DNA of 64,000 nt from Streptococcus sp. S1 (GTDB lineage Bacteria; Bacillota; Bacilli; Lactobacillales; Streptococcaceae): NCBI RefSeq assembly GCF_034137685.1, contig NZ_CP139418.1, forward strand, positions 337,001 to 401,000, read 5' to 3'. Below the pieces are notes generated by a model that ran no database searches, was not told where the DNA came from, and worked only from the letters and a program-made list of their open reading frames with translations. Both the position numbers and the translations under genes were made by a program. This document shows, one piece after another, positions 10,085 through 19,665 of the stretch; position 1 is the first letter of the stretch, and the number at the start of each line of letters is the position of its first letter.

Positions 10085-10924
10085 GTGAAACAAGATCAAG
10101 ATTTACGCACTATTATCGCCAGCCACGAAGCTGAGTTAACGGATATGGAACGCGACATTGCCCAGTACTTTTTATCATCCGAAGCACGACAGCACTCCCT
10201 GTCCTCTTCTCGTGTAACTGAGCTACTCCATGTCTCAAAGGCAGCTTTAACGCGTTTCTCTCAAAAATGTGGTTTTTCCGGCTATCGGGAGTTTGTCTAT
10301 CATTTTAATGAGGAAACAAAGAATCAAAAACAGGTGCAAGAGCATGACGAACTCACTCTCAGCGTCTTGCAACGCTACCACCATATCAGTAACGTCACTG
10401 AAAGCCTGGTAAAAGATTCCCAATTAGATCGGGTAGCTGAACTAATCGATCATGTAGACCGAGTCTATTTCTTCGGGATTGGTAGTTCCGGTTTAGTCGC
10501 CCGAGAAATGAAATTGCGCTTTATGCGACTGGGTGTCGTTTGTGAAGCCCTGACTGATCAAGATGGCTTTGCTTGGACGACCAGTATTCTCGATTCCTCT
10601 TGTTTAGTCATCGGTTTCTCATTGTCAGGAGGCACCAACTCCATTACAGACAGTCTCCTGGACGCCAAAGAAAAAGGGGCTAAAACGGTTCTTGTGACCG
10701 CTAACCCGGCTGCCATCCACCAAGGATTCACAGAAGTGTTACCGGCCGCACCTCTTCCTAGTAATACCTATATCGATCGAATCTCCGCTATTTTACCACT
10801 CCTCATTGTGGTCGATTTGATCTATGCTCATTTCCTTAATAAAAGCCGAGAACAAAAGGAAATTGTCTTTAATAGCTACTGGGAAAACAAAAAGCTTTCT
10901 GCTCAACGTTCTCGAAAATCTTAA
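10085..10924 (+). CDS. nanR: RpiR-family regulator of the sialic acid operon
   Basis: This 279-residue protein has the two-part layout of the MurR/RpiR family. An N-terminal helix-turn-helix (residues 1-75, with SSSRVTELLHVSKAALTRFS) is followed by a C-terminal SIS sugar-phosphate domain (about residues 115-250, with YFFGIGSSGLVA and GFSLSGGTNS). The GTG start is set by AAAGGAGG with 6-7 bases of spacing. It faces the nan operon tail to tail. Its position beside nanK, as in the pneumococcal nan cluster, suggests it controls that operon, with a sugar phosphate such as ManNAc-6-P as the likely ligand. The role is inferred from context. Confidence 0.82.
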   Translation: MKQDQDLRTIIASHEAELTDMERDIAQYFLSSEARQHSLSSSRVTELLHVSKAALTRFSQKCGFSGYREFVYHFNEETKNQKQVQEHDELTLSVLQRYHHISNVTESLVKDSQLDRVAELIDHVDRVYFFGIGSSGLVAREMKLRFMRLGVVCEALTDQDGFAWTTSILDSSCLVIGFSLSGGTNSITDSLLDAKEKGAKTVLVTANPAAIHQGFTEVLPAAPLPSNTYIDRISAILPLLIVVDLIYAHFLNKSREQKEIVFNSYWENKKLSAQRSRKS

Positions 10925-10940
10925 TATGGTCTCCCTATTT

Positions 10941-10986
10941 AAAAAGCATAAAAGATCAAGTTTTCTTCATCTTTCATGCTTTTTTT
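10941..10986 (+). terminator. Terminator of nanR
   Basis: AAAAAGCATAAAAGAT pairs with ATCTTTCATGCTTTTTTT across a short loop and ends in a T run. Confidence 0.75.
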
Positions 10987-10995
10987 GATGAATCA

Positions 10996-11023
10996 AAAAC
11001 AAGTCGCCAGCGCGACTTGTTTT
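10996..11023 (-). terminator. Terminator of the nan operon, overlapping the nanK stop
   Basis: A perfect 12-base stem (AAAACAAGTCGC/GCGACTTGTTTT) with loop CAGC is followed on the minus strand by more T. The stop codon of the kinase gene lies within its 5' arm. Confidence 0.75.
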
Positions 11024-11909
11024 ATGTTCCATGTTTTTGTCTAAAGTGGTAGTAGGCCCCCAACATACCCGCAGCGTTTTGGTGGTGGGCAAATTCCAAA
11101 CGGATCTTATCTGCTAGGCTAGGAACCAGTTCGTCACACAGAGCTTGATAGATTTTAGGCTTGAGGATGGCTTCCTGGGCCATAATTCCCCCTCCAAGGA
11201 CGATGACCTCTGGATTGACCACATAGGCGATATTAGCCAGTCCTTTTCCAAGGTAGGTCACCATCCGATCAATTCCAGCCATACAAATTTTATCTCCTTC
11301 AGTTGCCTGTTTGAAGATGCGGCGACCATTCCACTGTTCCACAGGATCACCATGATGTTCTGCCACATACTCGACTAAAGCCGTCGTTGAAGCTAGATCC
11401 TGAAAGGCACCGTCTGGCAAATGAAGATAGCCAACCTCACAGGCTGAATTGCTAAAACCATGAAAAACCTGGCCATCGAGCAAGAGGCAACCGCCGATCC
11501 CTGTTCCAATCGTCAGGCAAACAGCATTGTTCGATCCTTTTGCATGGCCTGTGGTGACCTCTGCGAGACCGGCACAGTTGACATCATTTTCAATCTCGCA
11601 AGGGATCTGAAAGGTCTCTTCGATTTCCTTTTTGAATTGGGTGCCTGCATAGTTGGGAATTTGTGGGCCTGCATAAAAGATTTCTCCCTTATCAGGATCT
11701 ACCATTCCGGCCGAAGAAATCGCAACCCCTGCCAAGGGATGCTTCTTCAAATAACGGGCTACGATTTCCTTTGTTGTGTTAAGAATGTGAGGTCCTCCTT
11801 TTTGGGCCTCCGTTGGCATTTCATGGGTCTCTAAGAGTTGCCCTTTTGCATCGGCTAGACCATACTTAATACTGGTCCCTCCGATATCAATTACAACATA
11901 TGGATTCAT
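11022..11909 (-). CDS. nanK: ROK-family sugar kinase, probable N-acetylmannosamine kinase
   Basis: This 295-residue ROK kinase probably phosphorylates N-acetylmannosamine to ManNAc-6-P between NanA and NanE. The phosphate loop DIGGTSIKYG starts at residue 8, the catalytic base is D109 in ENDVNC, and the adenosine-side motif is LTIGTGIGGCLL. The zinc motif CGCxGCxE found in many ROK proteins is absent: after EVGYLH the sequence runs LPDGAFQDLAS. The gene follows nanA by 15 bases. Substrate is inferred from context. Confidence 0.85.
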   Translation of the reverse strand: MNPYVVIDIGGTSIKYGLADAKGQLLETHEMPTEAQKGGPHILNTTKEIVARYLKKHPLAGVAISSAGMVDPDKGEIFYAGPQIPNYAGTQFKKEIEETFQIPCEIENDVNCAGLAEVTTGHAKGSNNAVCLTIGTGIGGCLLLDGQVFHGFSNSACEVGYLHLPDGAFQDLASTTALVEYVAEHHGDPVEQWNGRRIFKQATEGDKICMAGIDRMVTYLGKGLANIAYVVNPEVIVLGGGIMAQEAILKPKIYQALCDELVPSLADKIRLEFAHHQNAAGMLGAYYHFRQKHGT

Positions 11910-11924
11910 CTAGACCTCCTTTGA

Positions 11925-12842
11925 TCAAAGGAATCTGGCTTTTGTGTCCTGAATGAGTTGAGCAGCACGTTGAATCACTTCTTGATCCGCTTCTACTACT
12001 GGCATCAAAGGGGAGCGAACAGATCCCAAGTCCAAACCTTCATTGATGCGCAAAACCGCTTTGATGACCGCATACATATTGCCATGAGCAGACGTCAAGA
12101 CTCCGATAATGTCATTAATAGCAAACTGCAAGGCACGCGCAGTCTCTAAATCTTTCTCAGCAATCAGCTGATTGAGCTTCAAGAAGAGCTCTGGCATCGC
12201 ACCATAGGTGCCACCGATCCCAGCATGCGCTCCCATGAGACGGCCACCTAAGAATTGTTCATCTGGGCCATTAAAGACGATATGGTCGTCGCCTCCTAAA
12301 GAAGCAAAGGTTTGAATGTCCTGAACAGGCATCGAAGAATTCTTGACCCCAATCACCCGTGGATTTTTCAACATTTCCTTGTAAAGACTCGGTGTCAAAG
12401 CGACCCCTGCCAATTGCGGGATATTGTAGATGACAAAGTCTGTATTGGGTGCGGCTGCACTGATTTCATTCCAGTAGTGGGCTACACTGTATTCTGGCAA
12501 GCGGAAATAGATCGGCGGAATGGCCGCAATGGCATCCACCCCTAGTTCTTCTGCATGTCGTGCCAATTCCACGCTATCCTTGGTGTTGTTGCAGGCTACG
12601 TGAGCAATGATGGTCAATTTCCCTTTAGCTACTGCCATCACTTCTTCCAAGATCAGCTTGCGATCGGCCACGCTCTGGTAGATACATTCGCCAGAGGATC
12701 CGTTGACATACAAGCCCTGCACACCTTTCGCGATAAAATATTCTACCAGCGCACGTACCCGCTCCGGGCTAATTTCTCCTTGGTCATCATAGCAGGCGTA
12801 AAAAGCGGGAATGACTCCTTCATATTTCTTTAAATCTGACAT
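11925..12842 (-). CDS. nanA: N-acetylneuraminate lyase
   Basis: This 305-residue TIM-barrel aldolase splits N-acetylneuraminic acid into N-acetylmannosamine and pyruvate. The pyruvate site GSSGE is at residues 48-52, the proton relay tyrosine is Y139 in IYNIP, and the Schiff-base lysine is K167 in GVKNSS. I chose the ATG at 12842 because AAAGGAG lies 5 bases before it; a longer frame adds ten residues without a site. The gene sits between the DUF624 membrane protein gene and nanK. Confidence 0.92.
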   Translation of the reverse strand: MSDLKKYEGVIPAFYACYDDQGEISPERVRALVEYFIAKGVQGLYVNGSSGECIYQSVADRKLILEEVMAVAKGKLTIIAHVACNNTKDSVELARHAEELGVDAIAAIPPIYFRLPEYSVAHYWNEISAAAPNTDFVIYNIPQLAGVALTPSLYKEMLKNPRVIGVKNSSMPVQDIQTFASLGGDDHIVFNGPDEQFLGGRLMGAHAGIGGTYGAMPELFLKLNQLIAEKDLETARALQFAINDIIGVLTSAHGNMYAVIKAVLRINEGLDLGSVRSPLMPVVEADQEVIQRAAQLIQDTKARFL

Positions 12843-12873
12843 TTTTTCTCCTTTTGTCACTAATAAATTCAAT

Positions 12874-13521
12874 TTATTCTTGGTACTGGGCGAAAATCTT
12901 TTCCATTAATCCAACTTGTGCAAAAGCCAAGCTTGAAAAGCCGAACAAGAAAAAGATCATGAGCCCCAATAGGAAAGCTAAAACTGAGCTTGCAAGAGCC
13001 ATACATAGAAGCAAGAGAGCACTTCCCATGACAAAGAACCAAGGAAAATGTAAGCCTGTCACAATCATGGCTTTTTGCAAACACTCTTTCCAATCCAATT
13101 GGTAGCGGGCCGCAATCGGATAAGCAGCCAATAAGATCAACACAAGAAATAGAAAGAGGCCTAAACAAATGGTTTTCAAAGCTTGGAAAGCTAGGGAAGT
13201 TTGCCCCCAAAATAAGAATAAATCAAAGAGACAAATACCTGCAACAATCAGTTCTAAACTTCCTAGTTGCAAGCCTATTTTCCAATTGTCCCGAAAAGCC
13301 TTCGCATAACTACGAATCACCGGAACTCGACGCTGGTGCTTAATGGCAAATAAGGTCTGATACAAACTAATTTTCGCAATTCCAATCGTGAGAACTGGTA
13401 AACAACTTAGCACAAATAAAAGATTAACGGTTACCAAGTCGAGAACCTTCTCACTGATACGCATCACTACATTGTCCGTGTTAAAAACGGTTTTGATCAA
13501 TCCTGCCCCCTTAGATGACAT
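12874..13521 (-). CDS. DUF624/YesL-like membrane protein of the sialic acid operon
   Basis: This 215-residue integral membrane protein has about five hydrophobic helices and resembles the YesL/DUF624 family, which is commonly encoded in carbohydrate ABC-transport operons and has no settled function. Hydrophobic segments lie near residues 28-50, 85-105, 115-140, 150-170 and 175-200. The ATG at 13521 follows AAAGGAG by 5 bases; an upstream in-frame GTG would sit inside that site. It lies between yhcH and nanA, so a role in sialic acid uptake is plausible but unproven. Confidence 0.7.
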   Translation of the reverse strand: MSSKGAGLIKTVFNTDNVVMRISEKVLDLVTVNLLFVLSCLPVLTIGIAKISLYQTLFAIKHQRRVPVIRSYAKAFRDNWKIGLQLGSLELIVAGICLFDLFLFWGQTSLAFQALKTICLGLFLFLVLILLAAYPIAARYQLDWKECLQKAMIVTGLHFPWFFVMGSALLLLCMALASSVLAFLLGLMIFFLFGFSSLAFAQVGLMEKIFAQYQE

Positions 13522-13542
13522 AGGCACTCCTTTCTAACGTGA

Positions 13543-13995
13543 TTAATCGATCGCAATTTTAAATAGATATTTTTTCACGATATCTTCTTGCCCTGCATAG
13601 CCATTGGGTTGGTGAGGCTCCCCTGGAAAGAAAATCGCAAAATTATGATAGCCTAGATGAAGCGGATAAGACTCCTGGCAATGGACAAAACCGATGTCCG
13701 ATGCTTCGTCAAATGCGAGCGCCTCACCTGTCACACGAGATCCATAACTCGAAAACTCATGCCCTTCTATCAATAAATGCAAATCGGCATATCTTTTGTG
13801 GTGTTCAAAGCGATCATTTTTTGCTTTGTTGAGGGTATTTTCTTGAACGACGAGGAAGACCTTATCCCCATCAATATCGTATCTCCCCAATTCAAAAGAA
13901 TCCTTCCGATGCTCATAGAGAAAGTCAATGGCCTGATCCAGATTGGGGTGGATTCCTTTGTAAAAGGTGATGTTTTTTAAATCATCAAATATCAT
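13543..13995 (-). CDS. YhcH/YjgK/YiaL-family protein, probable sialic acid anomer or derivative handling
   Basis: This 150-residue protein matches the YhcH/YiaL (DUF386) cupin-like family, which occurs in nan operons of many bacteria and has been linked to mutarotation or processing of sialic acids. Conserved points visible are HHKRYADLHLLIEG and IFFPGEPHQPN, the latter with the metal-site histidine typical of the fold. AAAGGATG precedes the ATG. It lies between satC and the DUF624 gene. The exact reaction cannot be told from sequence. Confidence 0.82.
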   Translation of the reverse strand: MIFDDLKNITFYKGIHPNLDQAIDFLYEHRKDSFELGRYDIDGDKVFLVVQENTLNKAKNDRFEHHKRYADLHLLIEGHEFSSYGSRVTGEALAFDEASDIGFVHCQESYPLHLGYHNFAIFFPGEPHQPNGYAGQEDIVKKYLFKIAID

Positions 13996-14069
13996 ATTCT
14001 CATCCTTTCGATACGTCTCAGCCTAGCAAACCGATCTGTACACAACTATCGTTTGTCCAAGCAGACGGC

Positions 14070-14909
14070 TTATCCTTTGACCGCTCCCATGGTAATCCCT
14101 TGTGTGAAGGATTTTTGGAAGACCAGGAAGACCGTAACGATTGGCACTGCAGCTAGGGCTGCCCCAGCCATGATCAAGCCATAGTTGGTGGCCATTTCGG
14201 CCTGCATGGTTGCTACCCCTAAGGAAATGGTCAGGTTTTGACGAGAAGTCAGCATTACCAATTGCATAAAGTAGTCGTTCCAGGTGTTGATAAAGGTAAA
14301 GATGGCAAGGGCTGCAAATCCCGGCTTGACAATTGGGAAGGCAACGCTCCAGAAAGTCCGCAACTCTCCACAACCATCGATCTTAGCAGACTCTAAAAGT
14401 TCTGTTGGGATGTTTTCACTAAATTGCTTCATCAAGAAGACCCCGAATGGCCATCCAACCAATGGTAGAATAACCGCTGCAAGGGTATCATGGATCCCCA
14501 TAAAGTTAACAATCCGTACTAATGGAACTAAGACAACTTGTTTTGGAAGGGCCATAGCTGCAATGAAGATGGCAAAGAGAATTCGTTGCCCATAGAAGCG
14601 TTTCTTAGCCAAGACATAACCTGCCAAGGAAGAGGTCATACACACCAAAAGCATGGTTGCAAGGGAGATGAAGACACTATTCCACAACCATTGTAGGGCT
14701 GGGTTTTGTACCATCAACTGCTGGAAGTTTTCCATGGTTGGTGTCTTTGGCCACCATTGAGGTGGGATCATAATGGTGTCTGGCTGAGATTTAAATGCCC
14801 CTGTCAAAATCCAATAAAATGGGAAAATGAACAAGACTGTTAAAAGGAGCAAAATGATCGTTGAAATCACTGTAAAGGCAGTGATGGGTTTCTTTTGTGT
14901 TGGTTTCAT
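14070..14909 (-). CDS. satC: ABC sialic acid importer, permease 2
   Basis: This 279-residue permease belongs to the MalG-like class of carbohydrate ABC importers. It has six predicted membrane helices and the cytoplasmic EAA-type loop ESAKIDGCGELRTFWSVAFP at about residues 193-212, which contacts the ATPase. No ATP-binding subunit is encoded in the operon, so a shared MsmK-type ATPase from elsewhere must energise it. AAAGGAG precedes the ATG. The gene is 15 bases downstream of satB. Confidence 0.88.
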   Translation of the reverse strand: MKPTQKKPITAFTVISTIILLLLTVLFIFPFYWILTGAFKSQPDTIMIPPQWWPKTPTMENFQQLMVQNPALQWLWNSVFISLATMLLVCMTSSLAGYVLAKKRFYGQRILFAIFIAAMALPKQVVLVPLVRIVNFMGIHDTLAAVILPLVGWPFGVFLMKQFSENIPTELLESAKIDGCGELRTFWSVAFPIVKPGFAALAIFTFINTWNDYFMQLVMLTSRQNLTISLGVATMQAEMATNYGLIMAGAALAAVPIVTVFLVFQKSFTQGITMGAVKG

Positions 14910-14924
14910 CTGAGGCTCCTTTCT

Positions 14925-15812
14925 TTAGTATTCTACGTCGTTTCCAAGGATCTTGAATTGCGCAAAGCTGATAATGGCAATCATCACCGCAAGGAAGACA
15001 CCCATGGTGTTGGCATAACCGTATTCAGAGAGTTTAAAGGCTTTTTCATAGAGGTAGTACATGAGGGTACTCGTTGAGTAGTTAGGACCTCCTGATGTCA
15101 ACAATTGGATCAAGGCGAAACATTGGAAAGAGTTAATGGTCGTAATGATCGCAATGTACAAGGTTGTTGGCAATAGGCTTGGCCATTTGATTTTCCAGAA
15201 AACTTGCAGTTCTGTTGCACCATCCACACGCGCGGCTTCTACAAGTGAATTATCAATATTTCCCATAGCAGCGATGTAGAGGATGATTGGTTGACCAACG
15301 GAGGTGGTCAACAAAATAATGATGATGGCCATCAAAGCCCAGTGTTTGTCCCCCAACCAAGAAATGTTTTGGTTGATGACATGTCCAGATTTCAATACAA
15401 AGTTCAAAATCCCTGATAGTGGATCATAGATCCATTTCCACACAACCGTTACCGCTACACTCCCTGTAACAACTGGAAGGAAGAAAACGAAACGGTAGAA
15501 GGAACGCGCAATCGCATTTTGATGATAGGTCTGAGAAGCCACAAATAAGGAGAACAATACGACGATTGGAACGGATCCAATAACGATGATGACGGTATTG
15601 ATCAAGGACTTGATAAAGACCTTATCCGCAAACATGCGGGAATAATTTTCTAAACCGACAAACTTAAAGGATGTCATAGAATAGTTGAAGAAACTTGTCA
15701 CAAAGCCCATAATCATGGGTGCTAGGACAAAGACCGTAAAGAAGATTAAAATGGGTGCTAGGAATGCGTAGGAAACGAGTGTCTCCCTCATTCGGATTTT
15801 GTTTACCTTCAC
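14925..15812 (-). CDS. satB: ABC sialic acid importer, permease 1
   Basis: This 295-residue MalF-like permease has six predicted membrane helices and the EAA-type loop EAARVDGATELQVFWKIKWP near residue 205. It pairs with SatC. The GTG start at 15812 is supported by AGGAGG with 9 bases of spacing. A strong hairpin separates it from the binding-protein gene upstream, which would favour high levels of the binding protein over the permeases. Confidence 0.88.
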   Translation of the reverse strand: MKVNKIRMRETLVSYAFLAPILIFFTVFVLAPMIMGFVTSFFNYSMTSFKFVGLENYSRMFADKVFIKSLINTVIIVIGSVPIVVLFSLFVASQTYHQNAIARSFYRFVFFLPVVTGSVAVTVVWKWIYDPLSGILNFVLKSGHVINQNISWLGDKHWALMAIIIILLTTSVGQPIILYIAAMGNIDNSLVEAARVDGATELQVFWKIKWPSLLPTTLYIAIITTINSFQCFALIQLLTSGGPNYSTSTLMYYLYEKAFKLSEYGYANTMGVFLAVMIAIISFAQFKILGNDVEY

Positions 15813-15900
15813 AGCAAGGCACCTCCTAGTGTTCTTTTTCTATTTTCTTTTCTAAACATATCTTACGATTTAAGAAAAGAAGATTCAGAAAGAATGAAGA

Positions 15901-15944
15901 CCCCTTCGTTCCATTCCAAATAGAGAGCTACGGATTCGAAGGGG
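15901..15944 (-). promoter_or_regulatory. Intercistronic hairpin between satA and satB
   Basis: CCCCTTCG and CGAAGGGG form a GC-rich stem with a long loop. It lies 50 bases after the satA stop and has only a weak T-rich tail on the minus strand. Such hairpins commonly stabilise or partially terminate the binding-protein part of ABC importer transcripts. Confidence 0.5.
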
Positions 15945-15994
15945 CCTGCATATTCTCATTTCTATGAAAGACTTAGATTTGCTTCATAGACTGA

Positions 15995-17374
<1,380 letters not shown>

Positions 17375-17443
17375 CTATTCTTGTTTCAGATTCGACTACT
17401 CTCTATTCGGTCTCCTCCTCCTTCAATCTACTGTTTTGTTTTC

Positions 17444-18142
17444 TCATTTTAAGGCTGCGACAAAGCGCTCTGTAATCTCTTTTGGTCGAGTAATGGCACC
17501 ACCTACAACGATGCCGCGAACCCCGAGATCATGGATTTTCTTGGCCTGATCCGGATAGTGGATCTTACCTTCTGCGATGACATCCACTCCTGCTTGGCAG
17601 AGGCGATGGATCAGTTCAAAATCTGGACCATCAACCTTTGGACTGTAGTCCGTATAGCCCGAAAGGGTTGTTCCGACAAAGTCCACTCCTGCTTCGACAG
17701 CAGTCAATCCTTCTTCCAGAGTCGAAATATCAGCCATCAAGAGTTGGTCTGGATATTTCTCTTTGACTTGATGGATAAAGTCACTAATCGAAAGCCCATC
17801 ATGACGCGGCCGTTTGGTACAATCAAGAGCAATGACCGCGATATCCAAAACTGCCAACTCATCGACTTCTTTCATAGTAGCCGTGATAAAGGGTTCTTCG
17901 GGTGGGTAATCGCGTTTGATAATCCCAATGATCGGTAACTTGGTCACTTCCTTGATTTCCTTGATATCCCGGACACTATTGGCTCGGATTCCTACGGCTC
18001 CACCCTGCTCAGCCGCTTTGACTAAGAGAGGAATGACTCCTCCTGCTTCTGTATAGAGCGGTTCATGAGGGAGAGCTTGACAAGAAACAATGATGCCGTC
18101 TTTGATTTGTTCAATCAGTTCATCTTTTGTAATCTTTGACAT
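17444..18142 (-). CDS. nanE: N-acetylmannosamine-6-phosphate 2-epimerase
   Basis: This 232-residue TIM-barrel enzyme converts ManNAc-6-P to GlcNAc-6-P. Family landmarks include [13 protein letters not shown] near residue 18, [10 protein letters not shown], the catalytic lysine region GIIKRDYPP, and the phosphate-binding end ADISTLEEG...[14 protein letters not shown]. It is the first gene of the nan operon, with AAGGAGAAGGAG before the ATG and a CcpA-overlapped promoter 48 bases upstream. Downstream conversion by NagA and NagB must be encoded elsewhere. Confidence 0.92.
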   Translation of the reverse strand: MSKITKDELIEQIKDGIIVSCQALPHEPLYTEAGGVIPLLVKAAEQGGAVGIRANSVRDIKEIKEVTKLPIIGIIKRDYPPEEPFITATMKEVDELAVLDIAVIALDCTKRPRHDGLSISDFIHQVKEKYPDQLLMADISTLEEGLTAVEAGVDFVGTTLSGYTDYSPKVDGPDFELIHRLCQAGVDVIAEGKIHYPDQAKKIHDLGVRGIVVGGAITRPKEITERFVAALK

Positions 18143-18189
18143 AACTCCTTCTCCTTTGATAATAAGGCAACTCGAGTACTTGTAAATTG

Positions 18190-18218
18190 ATTATAATCTA
18201 TTTTTAAAGCGCTTACAA
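18190..18218 (-). promoter_or_regulatory. nan operon promoter with overlapping CcpA site
   Basis: On the minus strand TTGTAA, 17 bases, TATAAT. The sequence TGTAAGCGCTTTAA covering the -35 matches the CcpA cre consensus TGWAARCGYTWNCW at 13 of 14 positions, so CcpA should block the promoter when glucose is present. Confidence 0.7.
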
Positions 18219-18268
18219 TATTGTTCTTGCAATCGGATTATAGTTTCACATTTTAAGGAAAAATAAAA

Positions 18269-18296
18269 AGATCTCTGAAACTAGTTTCAGAGATCT
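18269..18296 (-). terminator. Terminator of the small membrane protein gene
   Basis: A perfect 28-base palindrome (AGATCTCTGAAACT and its complement) is followed on the minus strand by TTTTTATTTTT. It separates this gene from the nan promoter. Confidence 0.75.
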
Positions 18297-18312
18297 AACA
18301 CATGGCGATTTC

Positions 18313-18699
18313 CTAAGCTATCTTTTGAGTCGCTTTTTCCTTTACGACAAATACAAAACCAATAGAGCCGACGACGGCTCCAAGCAAGATCCAATAAACC
18401 ATATCCGATGAGGCAATTGGGCCTGCCAAGAGACCTGCTAGTAAAAAGAGATCGATATACAGTCTAGTATCGCGATAGAAGGTCCAATTGAAATGGTAGC
18501 TACCTTCTAGGTACTGACGTGTCGATACAGGCGGTTGAAAGACCTGAAGAAGGATCAAAACCCCAACAAAAGCAAGATAAGCTAGGCTAACTACCGAAAG
18601 CGGAGCCTGCATCGTCAACGCTACAGCCGCTAAAAGCAAGACCAAGATCCAGAAATGGAAGTCCATCCAGAATTCACGATGAAAACAGAACCGTTTCAT
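18313..18699 (-). CDS. Unrecognised small membrane protein with its own CcpA-type promoter
   Basis: This 128-residue protein is not recognised. It starts with a basic, aromatic stretch (MKRFCFHREFW) and has four hydrophobic segments at about residues 15-32, 35-52, 80-95 and 98-118, so it is an integral membrane protein. The third to fourth segments are joined by a GPIASSDM loop. It is a single-gene unit with a promoter, a CcpA-type site and a terminator, lying just upstream of the nan operon in the same direction. A role in carbohydrate use is possible only by position. Confidence 0.7.
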   Translation of the reverse strand: MKRFCFHREFWMDFHFWILVLLLAAVALTMQAPLSVVSLAYLAFVGVLILLQVFQPPVSTRQYLEGSYHFNWTFYRDTRLYIDLFLLAGLLAGPIASSDMVYWILLGAVVGSIGFVFVVKEKATQKIA

Positions 18700-18720
18700 A
18701 AGATCACACCTTTCTCTTTA

Positions 18721-18770
18721 TGTAATCGTTTTCTATACTTATATTATAAGACAACAAATTTATTTTGCAA
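18721..18770 (-). promoter_or_regulatory. Promoter and downstream CcpA-type site of the small membrane protein gene
   Basis: On the minus strand TTGCAA (18770-18765), 16 bases, TATAAT (18748-18743). The site at 18721-18734 reads TGTAATCGTTTTCT on the plus strand, 13 of 14 matches to the cre consensus, placed just after the start of transcription where it would act as a roadblock. Confidence 0.65.
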
Positions 18771-18800
18771 GGAATCATGGGCTATTTGTGGTTGAAAATA

Positions 18801-18976
18801 GAGAGTGGGACAGAAATCGGTAATTCGTTAGAATTCGATTTCGTCGTCCCACCTCCGCACAGTTGAGTAGGGCTGTAAAAGCTGATGAAATCAGTGTAGT
18901 AGAGCCCACTCAACCACTGCGTCTGGCTCGACAATCCAAAAATAATTGAGAGCCTAGGACTTTTGTCCCAGCCTCG
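18801..18976 (+). repeat. Three-hairpin intergenic element, copy 2 (complete)
   Basis: Hairpin 1 (18803-18854) pairs GAGTGGGACAGAAATCG with CGATTTCGTCGTCCCAC. Hairpin 2 (18862-18914) pairs GTTGAGTAGGGC with GCCCACTCAAC. Hairpin 3 (18949-18975) pairs AGCCTAGGAC with GTCCCAGCC. It lies just downstream of the broken adh gene, in antisense to it. The layout matches copies at 351-457 and 43612-43788. Confidence 0.7.
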
Positions 18977-19011
18977 TCTAAAAAAACTATGAACAAATAT
19001 TAGTTTCCACT

Positions 19012-19177
19012 TCATTCACTGATATCATTTTCGATAATGACCTTGAGTGCATGGTTTTCACCTGCGTGTTTAAAGACATCATAGGCTTTTTCAACTTCTG
19101 AGAGTTTGAAGTGGTGGGTGGTGAGCTTGATCCAGCAGTTGCAGATTGCCTGCAGATACATAAGTTGCAGCTTTCAT
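19012..19177 (-). pseudogene. Zn-dependent alcohol dehydrogenase, internally deleted remnant
   Basis: The N-terminus MKAATYVSAGNLQLLD is that of a GroES-like zinc alcohol dehydrogenase. It runs straight into the family's C-terminal end (HHFKLSEVEKAYDVFKHAGE...IENDISE, stop at 19012), but in a different frame. Roughly 300 codons, including all zinc ligands and the NAD fold, are missing. As read from the ATG the frame stops early, after about 28 codons. The promoter and CcpA site upstream are intact, so a useless transcript may still be made. Confidence 0.8.
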
Positions 19178-19235
19178 AAGCGACTCTTTTTTGTTGGTTT
19201 GATAAAACCATTTTATTTTTTGTCTCTTTGTGAAT

Positions 19236-19264
19236 ATTATAACATAGTAAGTAAGCGCTTGCAA
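19236..19264 (-). promoter_or_regulatory. Intact promoter with CcpA site in front of the broken adh gene
   Basis: On the minus strand TTGCAA, 17 bases, TATAAT. The cre-like site AGTAAGCGCTTGCA at 19250-19263 (plus strand) matches 13 of 14 consensus positions and overlaps the -35, the same design as at the nan promoter. Confidence 0.65.
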
Positions 19265-19305
19265 GAATTTATGAGCACATTTTTAAAAGTTTTTTGAGCA
19301 AACAA

Positions 19306-19339
19306 AAACATTCCTCTTATCTCTACCAGAGGAATGTTT
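19306..19339 (-). terminator. Terminator after the three small helical genes
   Basis: Minus strand: AAACATTCCTCT pairs with AGAGGAATGTTT and continues into TTG and T-rich sequence. Confidence 0.75.
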
Positions 19340-19665
19340 CAATCACCTTTTTCTAATTGTTGACGCTGCTTATAGTAATCTTGCTGTTCGCGCTCACGCT
19401 CTTCTTCTAAACGCTCTTCATAGCGCTTGAGTTCTGCCTCAAACTCTTCTTGCAAAGCAAATAAACGCTCCAAGCCACTTTGAGTCTCCGCACTTGGGGC
19501 TTGAAAATGCAGGGCACTTAGCCAGTCCACTAAATTTTCTGTATGTTGGCGGACATCCATACGCATATCCGCATAATCCCACTCCAGCTCGCTAAGCTTT
19601 TGATTGAAGCGGTGATGTCGATCTTCTAGTTGTTCTAATTCACTATTTCCTGAATGGTACATCAC
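19339..19665 (-). CDS. Unrecognised small coiled-coil protein, resembles type VII secretion accessory proteins
   Basis: This 108-residue protein is highly charged and almost wholly helical, with two likely coiled coils (about residues 6-45 and 65-105, the latter ending in long E/R/Q runs). No signal peptide or membrane segment is seen. Size, composition and genetic setting recall the DUF3958-type partners of LXG toxins in streptococcal type VII secretion, but the match is by general look only. It is the third gene of a tight trio and overlaps the second by 4 bases. No LXG toxin or secretion gene lies nearby. Confidence 0.6.
   Translation of the reverse strand: MMYHSGNSELEQLEDRHHRFNQKLSELEWDYADMRMDVRQHTENLVDWLSALHFQAPSAETQSGLERLFALQEEFEAELKRYEERLEEEREREQQDYYKQRQQLEKGD

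Noticed and set aside
12843-12872. Longer nanA start, with similar extensions considered for satA, purK, purH, purL, purM, galM, ruvB, mreC and the phosphatase gene
   Set aside because: In each case an internal ATG or GTG gives the family's usual N-terminus, mostly with a better-spaced ribosome site (ruvB has none).
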